In this document: positions 34,821 to 43,554 of the stretch, in pieces
Numbering within the stretch: position 1 is the stretch's first letter
Layout of the letters: each line of letters opens with the position of its first letter
Assembly (NCBI GenBank): GCA_934725105.1
Contig: CAKVBD010000012.1
Location: 1 to 60,501, forward strand
Reading direction: 5' to 3'
From: an uncultured Bulleidia sp.
GTDB lineage: Bacteria > Bacillota_I > Bacilli_A > Erysipelotrichales > Erysipelotrichaceae
DNA: 60,501 nucleotides
The notes under the pieces: generated by a model
Told to the model about the DNA's origin: nothing
Database searches by the model: none
The model's input: the letters and a program-made list of their open reading frames with translations, nothing else
Made by a program: the position numbers and the translations under genes

Positions 34821-36320
34821 TTATTTCATAAATGATTTCAAGAATTTTTTTGCAGAGCGAACACCAAGATTAATCAGTTCATTTTCCGCTTTATTTTGAA
34901 TCTTTTTTGCGATTCTTTTGGATTGATTTGCACGTTGCTTTTCTTCGCGTGTTTCCTGTTTTGCAGCTTCTTTTGCACGTGCTTCTTCAATTTTAGCAAT
35001 CTTCTTTTCTTCTTCTAAGCGATTTTTTTCTTCCTCTGCTTCTTTTTTGATTTCATCTACTTTTTCAAAAGCACTTTCTGGATCAACCTCATCCCAGTAT
35101 TTACTTTTGAGTGGATCCTGATTGACAGTTCTAAAGATTGCGGTAACTTCACTTGCCTTCATACTGGAAGAAGGTGGCAGGATCTTTGTTTCTTCAACAA
35201 TTGTTGGTGCACCATCTTCATCTAATACAGATACAAGGGCATGTCCTGTTTTCATCATCGTAATGACTTCTTCTGTGTTTAATTCCGGATTTTGTCTAAA
35301 TGCCTGTGCCGCAAGCTTTACATTCTTCATTTCTGAAGGTGTATATGCACGCAATGCATGCTGGATACGATTACTGAGCTGTGCTAAGATAGAATCAGGA
35401 ATATCTGATGGAGATTGCGTACAGAAGAATACACCAACCCCTTTAGAACGAATAAGTTTTACAATCTGTTCTACTTTGTCCAGTAATGCTTTTGGAGCGT
35501 GATCAAATAAGAGATGTGCTTCATCAAAGAAGAATACAATCTTTGGTCGATCTAAGTCACCAACTTCAGGCATGTTCTGATACAGTGTATCCAAAAGCCA
35601 AAGCAAGAACGTCGCATACAAAAGTGGATGCTGGAACAGCTTTTCACATTCAAGAATATTCATGACACCATTGCCATTTTCTGTCTGCAACAGGTCCTGA
35701 ATATTCAATCCTGGCATACCAAATAATTTATCACCTTCCTGTTGTTCAAGAACAAGCAGTTTTCTTTGGATTGCACCAACGGATTGTTTTGTCACCATTC
35801 CATAATTCACAGTAAATGTAGATGCATTCTCACCAACATATGCACACATTGCCTGTAAATCTTTTAAGTCAATAATATCAAGGTCCTTATCTTCAGCGAT
35901 TTTAAAGATGATATTCAATACACCTTCTTGTGCATCTGAAAGATCCAGGATTCGACTCAACAGTACAGGATCCATTTCCTGCATCACTGCACGCATTGGA
36001 AGTCCATTCTTTTTATATACATCAAAGAAACGCACTGGATAGCTCTTTGTTTCAAAACCAGTAATCGACATTGAATCTAGACGTTCCTGAATACTAGAAA
36101 AATCACCAGGCGTTATCATACCTGTCAGATCTCCCTTCACATCTGCAATAAATGTAGGTACCCCTGCATCACTTAAGCTTTCAGCAATCACTTTTAATGT
36201 GACTGTTTTTCCTGTACCACTTGCTCCTGCAATCAAACCATGACGATTCATTTGACGCAGAAGCATGTATACTTCTTTCTCTTTTGCTTTGCCAAGGAGA
36301 ATTTTCTGATCCTTTAACAT
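34821..36320 (-). CDS. HerA-like ATPase (DUF853)
   Basis: A 499-residue P-loop ATPase of the HerA/FtsK superfamily. Walker A GASGTGKTVTLK (about residues 32-43), ADVKGDLTGM, Walker B KIVFFFDEAHLLFD, and the sensor CTQSPSDIPDSILAQLSNRIQHALRAYT are all clear. The last 90 residues are a charged coiled coil. The family is widespread (YjgR) but its substrate is unknown; HerA relatives pump DNA. GAGG lies before the ATG. Last gene of the operon, 15 bases after galK. Confidence 0.85.
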   Translation of the reverse strand: MLKDQKILLGKAKEKEVYMLLRQMNRHGLIAGASGTGKTVTLKVIAESLSDAGVPTFIADVKGDLTGMITPGDFSSIQERLDSMSITGFETKSYPVRFFDVYKKNGLPMRAVMQEMDPVLLSRILDLSDAQEGVLNIIFKIAEDKDLDIIDLKDLQAMCAYVGENASTFTVNYGMVTKQSVGAIQRKLLVLEQQEGDKLFGMPGLNIQDLLQTENGNGVMNILECEKLFQHPLLYATFLLWLLDTLYQNMPEVGDLDRPKIVFFFDEAHLLFDHAPKALLDKVEQIVKLIRSKGVGVFFCTQSPSDIPDSILAQLSNRIQHALRAYTPSEMKNVKLAAQAFRQNPELNTEEVITMMKTGHALVSVLDEDGAPTIVEETKILPPSSSMKASEVTAIFRTVNQDPLKSKYWDEVDPESAFEKVDEIKKEAEEEKNRLEEEKKIAKIEEARAKEAAKQETREEKQRANQSKRIAKKIQNKAENELINLGVRSAKKFLKSFMK

Positions 36321-36335
36321 AACAAAACCTCAATA

Positions 36336-37610
36336 TTAAGCTAAACGAATACCGCCTACATCACGAATACGTAAGATATAGCAGCAGCCTTTGCCAAATG
36401 TCTTTTCCATTCTTTCAATAAATGCTTCTGTAGTATTCTTATTCACAAATGCCTGGATTGTTCCCGCAAATCCACCACCATGTACACGATATGCACCATC
36501 TTCATGAATGATAGATTCAGAAATTGCTAAACCAATGGCAACTGCCTGTGATTCAGGCATAGAACCTACAGAAATATTCTGTAAATACATCCAGCTGCTT
36601 CTTCCAGATTCTCTAACAAGCTGAAAGAATGTTTTAATGTCTTTTTTCTTGAGTGCTTCTGCTTCATCGTGTGCACGCTGTGTTTCATTTAAGAAATGAT
36701 ATGCACGTAAGAATGCACGGTCTCCACACTGTTCTCTGATTTCTTTCACATGGTCAAATAATTCATCTAATGTTGCTTCAGATAATACTTCATGACCCAT
36801 GACTTTAGCAGCTGCTTTCATTTCAAGTGGAACTTTAGAATATTCATCAGACAAGTCAGCATGAGAAGCCTTCACATCTGTAATGATCAAATCATAGCCA
36901 TAGTCAGCTGGATCAAAAGGAACCTTTTCAACCACTGGATTTTCAGGGTCTTTAAAATCCATCGCAGCAAAGCTGCCAACAGAACAAGCCATCTGATCAA
37001 GCAAGCCACTTGCTTTCATGAAATATACGTTTTCTGCAAACTGCCCAATCTTGGCTACGTTTTCTGTAGAAACTTTTCCTTCGTTATAAAGATCATTCTG
37101 AATTGTACCAAGCAATACTTCAAATGCAGCAGAACTAGACATGCCACCACCATTGATAACATCACTTTCTGCATAGCACTTAAAGCCGCCTGCATTGTAT
37201 CCACGCTTGTTTAAACCTGCCGCAACACCACGAATCAAAGCTTCTGTAGAATTCTTTTCTTCTTCATGGATTGTGATATCGCTGACATCCACTGGATTAA
37301 CATTGTAACCTTTGGATGCATAAGTAACGATGTTATCGTCTGTTGGAATAACACAGGCTACAACATCTAAATTCAATGATGCTGCTAATACTTTACCTAA
37401 TTGATGATCTGTATGGTTTCCACCAACTTCTGTTCTGCCTGGTGCAGAATAGATTCTTGCTTCTTCATCTGAGAAAGTTTGTAATGCATTGTCTAAAATT
37501 GCAGCGTATCTTTCTTTTTGTGCGTCGAGTGCTTTTTCACCATAAAGTTCAATCAGCTTGTCATCAAGCTTTCCTTCATGGATGAATGTTTTGAGTTCTG
37601 AAATTTTCAT
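36336..37610 (-). CDS. galK: Galactokinase
   Basis: A 424-residue GHMP kinase. The galactokinase signature appears in the variant form APGRTEVGGNHTDHQ, the ATP loop is INGGGMSSSAAFEVL, and the C-terminal motif is RVHGGGFAGTIQAFV. It phosphorylates galactose at C1. Other Leloir genes are not nearby; instead it sits between rnc and a HerA-like gene, so its regulation is probably not by galactose through this operon. GGAG lies before the ATG. Confidence 0.9.
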   Translation of the reverse strand: MKISELKTFIHEGKLDDKLIELYGEKALDAQKERYAAILDNALQTFSDEEARIYSAPGRTEVGGNHTDHQLGKVLAASLNLDVVACVIPTDDNIVTYASKGYNVNPVDVSDITIHEEEKNSTEALIRGVAAGLNKRGYNAGGFKCYAESDVINGGGMSSSAAFEVLLGTIQNDLYNEGKVSTENVAKIGQFAENVYFMKASGLLDQMACSVGSFAAMDFKDPENPVVEKVPFDPADYGYDLIITDVKASHADLSDEYSKVPLEMKAAAKVMGHEVLSEATLDELFDHVKEIREQCGDRAFLRAYHFLNETQRAHDEAEALKKKDIKTFFQLVRESGRSSWMYLQNISVGSMPESQAVAIGLAISESIIHEDGAYRVHGGGFAGTIQAFVNKNTTEAFIERMEKTFGKGCCYILRIRDVGGIRLA

Positions 37611-37625
37611 GTTCTTTTTCTCCTG

Positions 37626-38300
37626 TTATTTTGCTAATTTTTCAAAAGCATCTTTGGCAGCATTCTGTTCTGCCTGCTTTTTTGAAACACCTTTACCTGT
37701 CCCCAATACAATATTATCCATCACACAATTCATTACGAATTCAGGTGCATTTGCGGGACCTTTTTCACTGACAAGCTTATATGTAACGGTACGCTTTTTA
37801 TCTGCCTGTACAAATTCCTGCAGCTTGCTTTTATAGTCGTGGATCGTACCTACATCTTCTGGATGAGATAAACGTGGAACCAGGCAGTCATTTAAAATAT
37901 TATCAACTGCCTTCATTCCTTGATCTAAGAATAATGCACCAAGAAATGCTTCAAATGCATCCGCAATAATGGCATCTTTATTTCTTCCGCCTGTCTTTTC
38001 TTCACCAGCACCTAATAAAAGAAAATCATTTAAATGCAATTCTCTTCCATAGATTGCCAATGCTTTTTCACAAACAAGCTGTGCACGTAAGCGAGACATT
38101 TTTCCTTCTGATAGATTCAATGGCCAGATTGCTTTGCTCGACCACAGCTGCAGTACAGCATCTCCCATAAACTCTAGTCTTTCATTATCATGAAACTGCT
38201 GGTGTTCATGTGCATAGCTGCTATGCATAAATGCCTGTTCTACTAAAGAAGTATTTTTTACCTGAATACCTCTATTTTTTAACCAATCAATAATTGTCAA
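37626..38300 (-). CDS. rnc: Ribonuclease III
   Basis: 224 residues. The catalytic motif NERLEFMGDAVLQLW and second acidic cluster (DAFEAFLGALFLDQG) form the RNase domain; a double-stranded RNA binding domain starts at YKSKLQEFVQ and ends GKGVSKKQAEQNAAKDAFEKL. It cuts rRNA precursors and other duplexes. The start codon is TTG at 38300, 8 bases after GAGGGGG; no in-frame ATG gives a full-length protein. 13 bases after recG. Confidence 0.92.
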   Translation of the reverse strand: MTIIDWLKNRGIQVKNTSLVEQAFMHSSYAHEHQQFHDNERLEFMGDAVLQLWSSKAIWPLNLSEGKMSRLRAQLVCEKALAIYGRELHLNDFLLLGAGEEKTGGRNKDAIIADAFEAFLGALFLDQGMKAVDNILNDCLVPRLSHPEDVGTIHDYKSKLQEFVQADKKRTVTYKLVSEKGPANAPEFVMNCVMDNIVLGTGKGVSKKQAEQNAAKDAFEKLAK

Positions 38301-38313
38301 TTTCTTTTCCCCC

Positions 38314-40323
38314 TCAATCTATATACGCACTTTGTGCTCTTCTCTGCTTTACACTTTCTATGATAGAAATGTAATCTGTCTGATCACAATGTTCCACGAT
38401 TGTTTTTGCATCTTTTCTGCATACCTCAATCATATTTGTATCTTCATAAAGATTCCCTAGAATCAGATCAGGTACGCCAGATTGTCTTGTTCCAAGTATA
38501 TCACCCGGTCCTCTTAGACGTAAATCTTCATATGAGATTTCAAATCCATTCGTTGTTTTCACTAATACGTTCAATCTTTCTTTCACATCTTCACTTTTGT
38601 TATCGGTTAATAGCCAGCATTTTCCAACTGCATTTCCTCTTTGAATACGTCCACGCAGCTGGTGCAGCTGACTTAGTCCAAAGCGGTCTGCATCATAGAT
38701 AATCATGCCTGTTGCATTTACAACATTCATACCGACTTCTACGACTGTTGTAGAAACTAATACCTGAATTTCATTTTTTGCAAATGCATCCATGACACTT
38801 TGTTTTTCCTCTGAACTCATCTGTCCATGCAGCATACCAACTTTTCTAGGATAGAAAAGTTTGGAAAGATTGACATACATCTTATTTACATCACGTGCTT
38901 TAAACGCTTCATTTTCATCTACTGCAGCGCATATTACATACAGCTGATGTCCTTTTTCTAATAAGGCATTCACTTCATTCAGTACGGAACGGAAACTATT
39001 TTCCAGGATCAATTGCGTGACTGGCTGTTTTCTTCCTGCAGGCATTGTTTCAATCGTGCTGACTTTCATATCTGAAAATAAGGAAGCTGCTAAAGTACGT
39101 GGAATTGGTGTTGCTGACATCAAAAGAAAATCTGTATTTTCTCCTTTTAAGCGCAGTGCTTTTCTCTGTTCTACACCAAAACGCTGTTGTTCATCTGCTA
39201 CAACATAGCCAAGCTTTTTAAAGTGTACATCATCCTGGATCAACGCATGTGTTCCAATCAGAATATCTATGTCTCCTTCTTCACATCGTCTTAGGATCTC
39301 TTTTTTTTCTTTCGTATTCATTGCTGAATATAAGACTTCTATAGAAACAGAAGGATCCTTGATCATGCTTTTCAGTGAAGCAAGATGCTGTTTTGCTAAG
39401 ATTTCTGTCGGTGCTAATAAAGCAGACTGATATCCGCTTAGAAAACACGCATACATGCTGAATGCAGCTACGACAGTCTTGCCACATCCGACATCTCCCT
39501 GTACGAGGCGATACATTGGGACATTAGAACGCATATCATCTATAATGGCATTGAGTGTATCTACCTGATCTTTTGTCAAAGAAAAAGGAAGAGAAGATAT
39601 CATTGCTTTTACTTTAGTAATATCAATGTTTTTTGGCTGCTTATATGCAAGCAGTCCTTCTTCATCTTTATTCAATTCCATCGCAATAAAGAAGCGTAGA
39701 AATTCTTCATATTTCAAAGTACGAAATGCCTGTTTCGTATCTTCTAACGACTCTGGAAAATGAATTTTTCTATAGGCTTCGCTTCTTCGAAGCAAATGAT
39801 ATTTGCGAATCATTTCTTCTGGAACATAGTCAATGATTTCATTCTGTAATACTTCATAGACTGTTTTTATCGAAGCACGAATCGTTCTTTGCTGGATGCC
39901 TTCTTTCGTTGAATAGACAGGTGTCACTGCTTCATGAGCATCGAGTGGCTTTGTATCATAATTCATAGCAGTCACTTTATGGTTTCCCATATAGATACCT
40001 GTAATCGTAATCATAGAATTCATTGCAAGTTTTGATGCCCATGGTCGATTGAATATTGTGATCTTCAATACAGTATCTTCATGCATGACTTCAAACTTTG
40101 TTGAAGCAAATCTTCCATTGCGAAATGTAATTGCGCGAGATATCACTTCCGCTTCAAACGTAACTTTTTCTTTGATTTTCCATTCAGAAATCGGTGAAGA
40201 AGAAATTGTATCAAAACGGTATGGATAATAGGAAAGCAGATCATCTGAATCATATATATGCAACCGTTGTAATGTTTCAATTCTTTTCGCTGAAAAATGG
40301 AATGATTTATCATGTAGATCCAT
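38314..40323 (-). CDS. recG: ATP-dependent DNA helicase RecG
   Basis: A 669-residue branch-migration helicase. N-terminal wedge domain with an OB fold, then Walker A LVQGDVGCGKTVVAA, LLAPTEILAKQH, DEQQ box (VVADEQQRFGV), LLMSATPIPRTLA and motif VI GLSQLHQLRGRIQRG. Full length. There is no Shine-Dalgarno site, and an extended -10 (TGCTATAAT) ends 6 bases before the ATG, which suggests a leaderless mRNA. First gene of recG-rnc-galK-DUF853. Confidence 0.92.
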   Translation of the reverse strand: MDLHDKSFHFSAKRIETLQRLHIYDSDDLLSYYPYRFDTISSSPISEWKIKEKVTFEAEVISRAITFRNGRFASTKFEVMHEDTVLKITIFNRPWASKLAMNSMITITGIYMGNHKVTAMNYDTKPLDAHEAVTPVYSTKEGIQQRTIRASIKTVYEVLQNEIIDYVPEEMIRKYHLLRRSEAYRKIHFPESLEDTKQAFRTLKYEEFLRFFIAMELNKDEEGLLAYKQPKNIDITKVKAMISSLPFSLTKDQVDTLNAIIDDMRSNVPMYRLVQGDVGCGKTVVAAFSMYACFLSGYQSALLAPTEILAKQHLASLKSMIKDPSVSIEVLYSAMNTKEKKEILRRCEEGDIDILIGTHALIQDDVHFKKLGYVVADEQQRFGVEQRKALRLKGENTDFLLMSATPIPRTLAASLFSDMKVSTIETMPAGRKQPVTQLILENSFRSVLNEVNALLEKGHQLYVICAAVDENEAFKARDVNKMYVNLSKLFYPRKVGMLHGQMSSEEKQSVMDAFAKNEIQVLVSTTVVEVGMNVVNATGMIIYDADRFGLSQLHQLRGRIQRGNAVGKCWLLTDNKSEDVKERLNVLVKTTNGFEISYEDLRLRGPGDILGTRQSGVPDLILGNLYEDTNMIEVCRKDAKTIVEHCDQTDYISIIESVKQRRAQSAYID

Positions 40324-40329
40324 GTTTCA

Positions 40330-40338
40330 ATTATAGCA
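40330..40338 (-). promoter_or_regulatory. Extended -10 promoter of recG
   Basis: TGCTATAAT on the minus strand, 6 bases before ATG 40323; transcription would start at about the ATG itself. Confidence 0.6.
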
Positions 40339-40348
40339 TTTCTCTCAA

Positions 40349-40384
40349 AAAAAACTTTCTAAGAATTAATATTCCTAGAAAGTT
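40349..40384 (-). terminator. Terminator of the 6-phospho-beta-glucosidase gene
   Basis: A 14-bp stem (AACTTTCTA.GAAT and its complement, one mismatch) followed on the minus strand by eight T's, 20 bases past the stop. The recG -10 box starts a few bases beyond the T-run. Confidence 0.85.
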
Positions 40385-40403
40385 CGAAAATATTCAAATT
40401 TGA

Positions 40404-41873
40404 TTAGAGAGCTTCTCCATTGGACTCAATGATTTCTTTATATCTGTAGTAAGAATTCTTGATTCTTCTTTCTAATGTACCATGTCCATCATTGAAACGG
40501 TCAACGTATACAAAGCCATAACGCTTCTTCATTTCACCTGTACCAGCAGAAACAACATCAATTGGTCCCCACCACAGGTACCCCATCACATTACATCCAT
40601 CTTCAATTGCTAATGCAATCTGTTTTAAATGCTGTTCAAGGTAACGTACTCTGAATGGATCATCAATCTTGCCATTTTCATCAAGATTTTCATCTAAGCC
40701 AATACCATTTTCAACAATAAACTGTGGTAAATGATAACGATCTTCAAACATGTTGATGAGTAATCTCAATCCTTCTGGATCAACTGGCCAGCTCCATGGC
40801 TTTGGTGAGCATTCCTTCAAGTATGGATTATCTTTTCCTTTGATACCACCAGTATTATTAGTCATCGTAGCATCTGATGCATATACTGCAGAACGATAGT
40901 AGCTGTAGGAAATGAAATCAATTGTATAATCATGAATCAGCTTTAATTCATCATCATTCATCTTTGGTGTCCATGATGGATTCTTCTTCCAGAGTGCTTT
41001 AACATATGATGGAATTTCTCCAAATACCATTGGATCACACATGAAGTATACAGCCCATCTCTGTGTATCATATGCACCAAATACATCAGATGGTTTGCAT
41101 GTTTCTGGGTATGTACATGCCCCAGAAGCAGTCATCATATTACCAATCTTGGCATCTGGATCAATTTCATGACAAAGCTTAACTGTCCATGCATTTGCGA
41201 CAAGAATATTATAATAGCCCTGCCAGATATCTTCTTGTGTTATTGAACCAATTGGATCGGAAGGATCCTTTGGATTGTGAATTGTTAATATGCTTCCCGC
41301 AACAAATGGATTGCGAAGCATTGCATTGACTTCATTAAATGTCAGCCAATATTTCACTTTTCCTTTGTATCTTGTAAATACTGTTTTTGCATAATTCTTC
41401 CAGAATTCAATGAGTTTTGGATTAGACCATCCACCGTATTCTGTTAATAAATGCAATGGTGTTTCATAATGAGACATTGTAATGCATGGTTCCATGCCTA
41501 ATTCTTTCATCTCATCAAATAATTCATCATAGAAAGCAAGACCCTTTTCATTTGGTTCTGTTTCATCACCATTAGGGAAGATTCTACCCCATGCGATAGA
41601 AGTTCTAAAGCAGTTAAATCCCATACCTGCCATGAGTTCTAGATCTTCTTTATGACGATGATAGAAATCAATTGCTTCATGTGATAAATATTTTTTATTT
41701 GGATCTAAGCACATTTCATACTTTTCACCATTCCATTTGATACCTGGTTCTTTTGAACCGATACCTACCAATACGTCTGTGACGTTAGGCTGCTTGCCAT
41801 CTTCCAGCCAAGCACCTTCTAACTGGTTTGCCGCTACAGCGCCGCCCCACAAAAAATTCTTAGGAAATTCCAT
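40404..41873 (-). CDS. 6-phospho-beta-glucosidase (GH1)
   Basis: A 489-residue glycoside hydrolase family 1 enzyme. FPKNFLWGGAVAANQLEGAW opens the barrel, the acid/base Glu is in WLTFNEVNAM, the nucleophile Glu in FIVENGIGLDE, and the WWGPIDVVSAGTGEMKKRYGFVYVD ending has the Ser/Lys/Tyr features of the phospho-sugar binding subgroup. It splits PTS-imported cellobiose- or arbutin-type phosphates. No PTS gene is adjacent. ATG 41873 has AGGAGG 10 bases ahead; the longer frame to 41933 runs across the promoter. Confidence 0.9.
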   Translation of the reverse strand: MEFPKNFLWGGAVAANQLEGAWLEDGKQPNVTDVLVGIGSKEPGIKWNGEKYEMCLDPNKKYLSHEAIDFYHRHKEDLELMAGMGFNCFRTSIAWGRIFPNGDETEPNEKGLAFYDELFDEMKELGMEPCITMSHYETPLHLLTEYGGWSNPKLIEFWKNYAKTVFTRYKGKVKYWLTFNEVNAMLRNPFVAGSILTIHNPKDPSDPIGSITQEDIWQGYYNILVANAWTVKLCHEIDPDAKIGNMMTASGACTYPETCKPSDVFGAYDTQRWAVYFMCDPMVFGEIPSYVKALWKKNPSWTPKMNDDELKLIHDYTIDFISYSYYRSAVYASDATMTNNTGGIKGKDNPYLKECSPKPWSWPVDPEGLRLLINMFEDRYHLPQFIVENGIGLDENLDENGKIDDPFRVRYLEQHLKQIALAIEDGCNVMGYLWWGPIDVVSAGTGEMKKRYGFVYVDRFNDGHGTLERRIKNSYYRYKEIIESNGEAL

Positions 41874-41895
41874 TGTTCCATATCCTCCTGAACTC

Positions 41896-41901
41896 ATTAT
41901 A
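41896..41901 (-). promoter_or_regulatory. -10 box of the 6-phospho-beta-glucosidase gene
   Basis: TATAAT 22 bases before the ATG; -35 not clear. Confidence 0.4.
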
Positions 41902-41961
41902 CTAAGGAAACAATGAAATAATGTTCCAATCATGATAAACTAATGCAGCTGAGGTGAATGA

Positions 41962-43506
41962 ATGAGTATATTAGTTGTTGAAAATCTTAGCCACTCCTTT
42001 GGTGGCAGAGTGATATTTGAAGATGTATCGTTCCGTTTGAATCGTGGGGAACATGTTGGGCTTGTTGGTGCAAATGGTGAAGGAAAGAGTACCTTTATGA
42101 ATATCCTGACAAAAAAGCTGGAAGCTGAAGAAGGAAAAGTACTCTGGAACAAGCGTGTGAATGTTGGCTATCTGGACCAGCATACGGTTTTAGATCCTGA
42201 AAAAACAATTCGTGATGTATTAAAGAGTGCATATGATGAATTGTATGACATTGAACAGTCCATTACAGATGACTATATGAAAATGACTGATATGGATGAA
42301 AAAGAAACGAATGCATTATTAGAAGATATTGGTGAAAGACAGTCCTATCTTGATCAGCATGATTTCTATCTGATTGATTCTAAAATTGATGAAATTTCAC
42401 GTGCATTCAGTATTGATGCATTAGGTCTCGATACAAATGTTACTAATTTAAGTGGTGGGCAAAGAACACGTATTCTTATGGCGAAACTGCTTCTGCAGAA
42501 ACCAGATATCCTTTTACTGGATGAACCTACAAACTATTTAGATGTGGAACATATTGAATGGCTAAAGAATTATTTAATTAACTATGAGAATGCATTTATT
42601 CTGATTTCTCATGATGTACCATTCTTAAATACATGTATCAATGTTGTATATCACGTTGATGCCCCTTCTATTACACGCTATACAGGAAACTACGATAACT
42701 TTGTATCTGTATATGAAACAAAGAAAAAACAGCTAGAAGCTGCATATAATCGTCAACAAGCTGAAATTGAAAAGATGGAAGATTTTATTGCGAGAAATAA
42801 AGCAAGAGTCGCTACAAGAGGTATGGCCAACTCTAGAATGAAGCAGCTGAACAAAATGGAACGTATTGAATTGAAGAAAGAAAAAATCAAACCTGAATTT
42901 TCATTTCAATATTCTTCTACCCCTTCAAAATATTTATTTATCGCAAATGATATTGTGATTGGATATGACTATCCATTAAGTAAACCAATGACATTCACAT
43001 TGGAAAAAAATAAAAAAGTTGCAATTGTTGGTGCAAACGGTATTGGTAAAACAACATTATTAAAGTCATTGCTTGGTATCATTGATGTTCTTTCTGGTTC
43101 CATTGAACATGGTGAGAATATTGATGTTGGCTACTTTGTACAGGAAGAAAAAGCAAGCTCTCAAACATGTATGCAGGAACTATGGGATACATTTCCTGCA
43201 TATAGTCAATATGAAGTACGCAGTGCACTTGCAAAGTGTGGTCTAACAACGGAACAGATTGAATCTCAGGTATTTGTATTATCTGGTGGAGAACAGGCAA
43301 AGCTTCGTCTTTGCAAGATCATGAATCATCCATGTAATCTTCTCGTATTAGACGAACCTACAAACCATCTTGATCAAGATGCAAAAGATTCTTTAAAAGA
43401 AGCCATTCAGGCATTTAAAGGAACTGTATTACTTGTTTCTCATGAACCATATTTCTATGAAGATATCGTAGATGAAGTATGGGATATGAGTCAGTATTCT
43501 ATATAG
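41962..43506 (+). CDS. ABC-F family ATPase
   Basis: A 514-residue soluble protein with two ATP-binding cassettes and no membrane part. First cassette: GANGEGKST, LSGGQRTRI, ILLLDEPTNYLD. Second: GANGIGKTT, LSGGEQAKL, LLVLDEPTNHLD. Between them is the charged coiled-coil linker (QQAEIEKMEDFIARNKARVATRGMANSRMKQL) that reaches the ribosomal P-site tRNA in ABC-F proteins. The short linker and overall layout are most like YbiT/EttA-type translation factors; resistance function cannot be shown. GAGGTG precedes the ATG. Divergent from the GH1 gene. Confidence 0.88.
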   Translation: MSILVVENLSHSFGGRVIFEDVSFRLNRGEHVGLVGANGEGKSTFMNILTKKLEAEEGKVLWNKRVNVGYLDQHTVLDPEKTIRDVLKSAYDELYDIEQSITDDYMKMTDMDEKETNALLEDIGERQSYLDQHDFYLIDSKIDEISRAFSIDALGLDTNVTNLSGGQRTRILMAKLLLQKPDILLLDEPTNYLDVEHIEWLKNYLINYENAFILISHDVPFLNTCINVVYHVDAPSITRYTGNYDNFVSVYETKKKQLEAAYNRQQAEIEKMEDFIARNKARVATRGMANSRMKQLNKMERIELKKEKIKPEFSFQYSSTPSKYLFIANDIVIGYDYPLSKPMTFTLEKNKKVAIVGANGIGKTTLLKSLLGIIDVLSGSIEHGENIDVGYFVQEEKASSQTCMQELWDTFPAYSQYEVRSALAKCGLTTEQIESQVFVLSGGEQAKLRLCKIMNHPCNLLVLDEPTNHLDQDAKDSLKEAIQAFKGTVLLVSHEPYFYEDIVDEVWDMSQYSI

Positions 43507-43515
43507 TGCATATAA

Positions 43516-43547
43516 AAAATGTCATTTGATGATTCAAATGACATTTT
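43516..43547. terminator. Bidirectional terminator between ABC-F and fakA
   Basis: A 14-bp perfect stem (AAAATGTCATTTGA and its complement), short loop, A/T-rich on both sides; serves the converging genes. Confidence 0.85.
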
Positions 43548-43554
43548 ATTTTAC

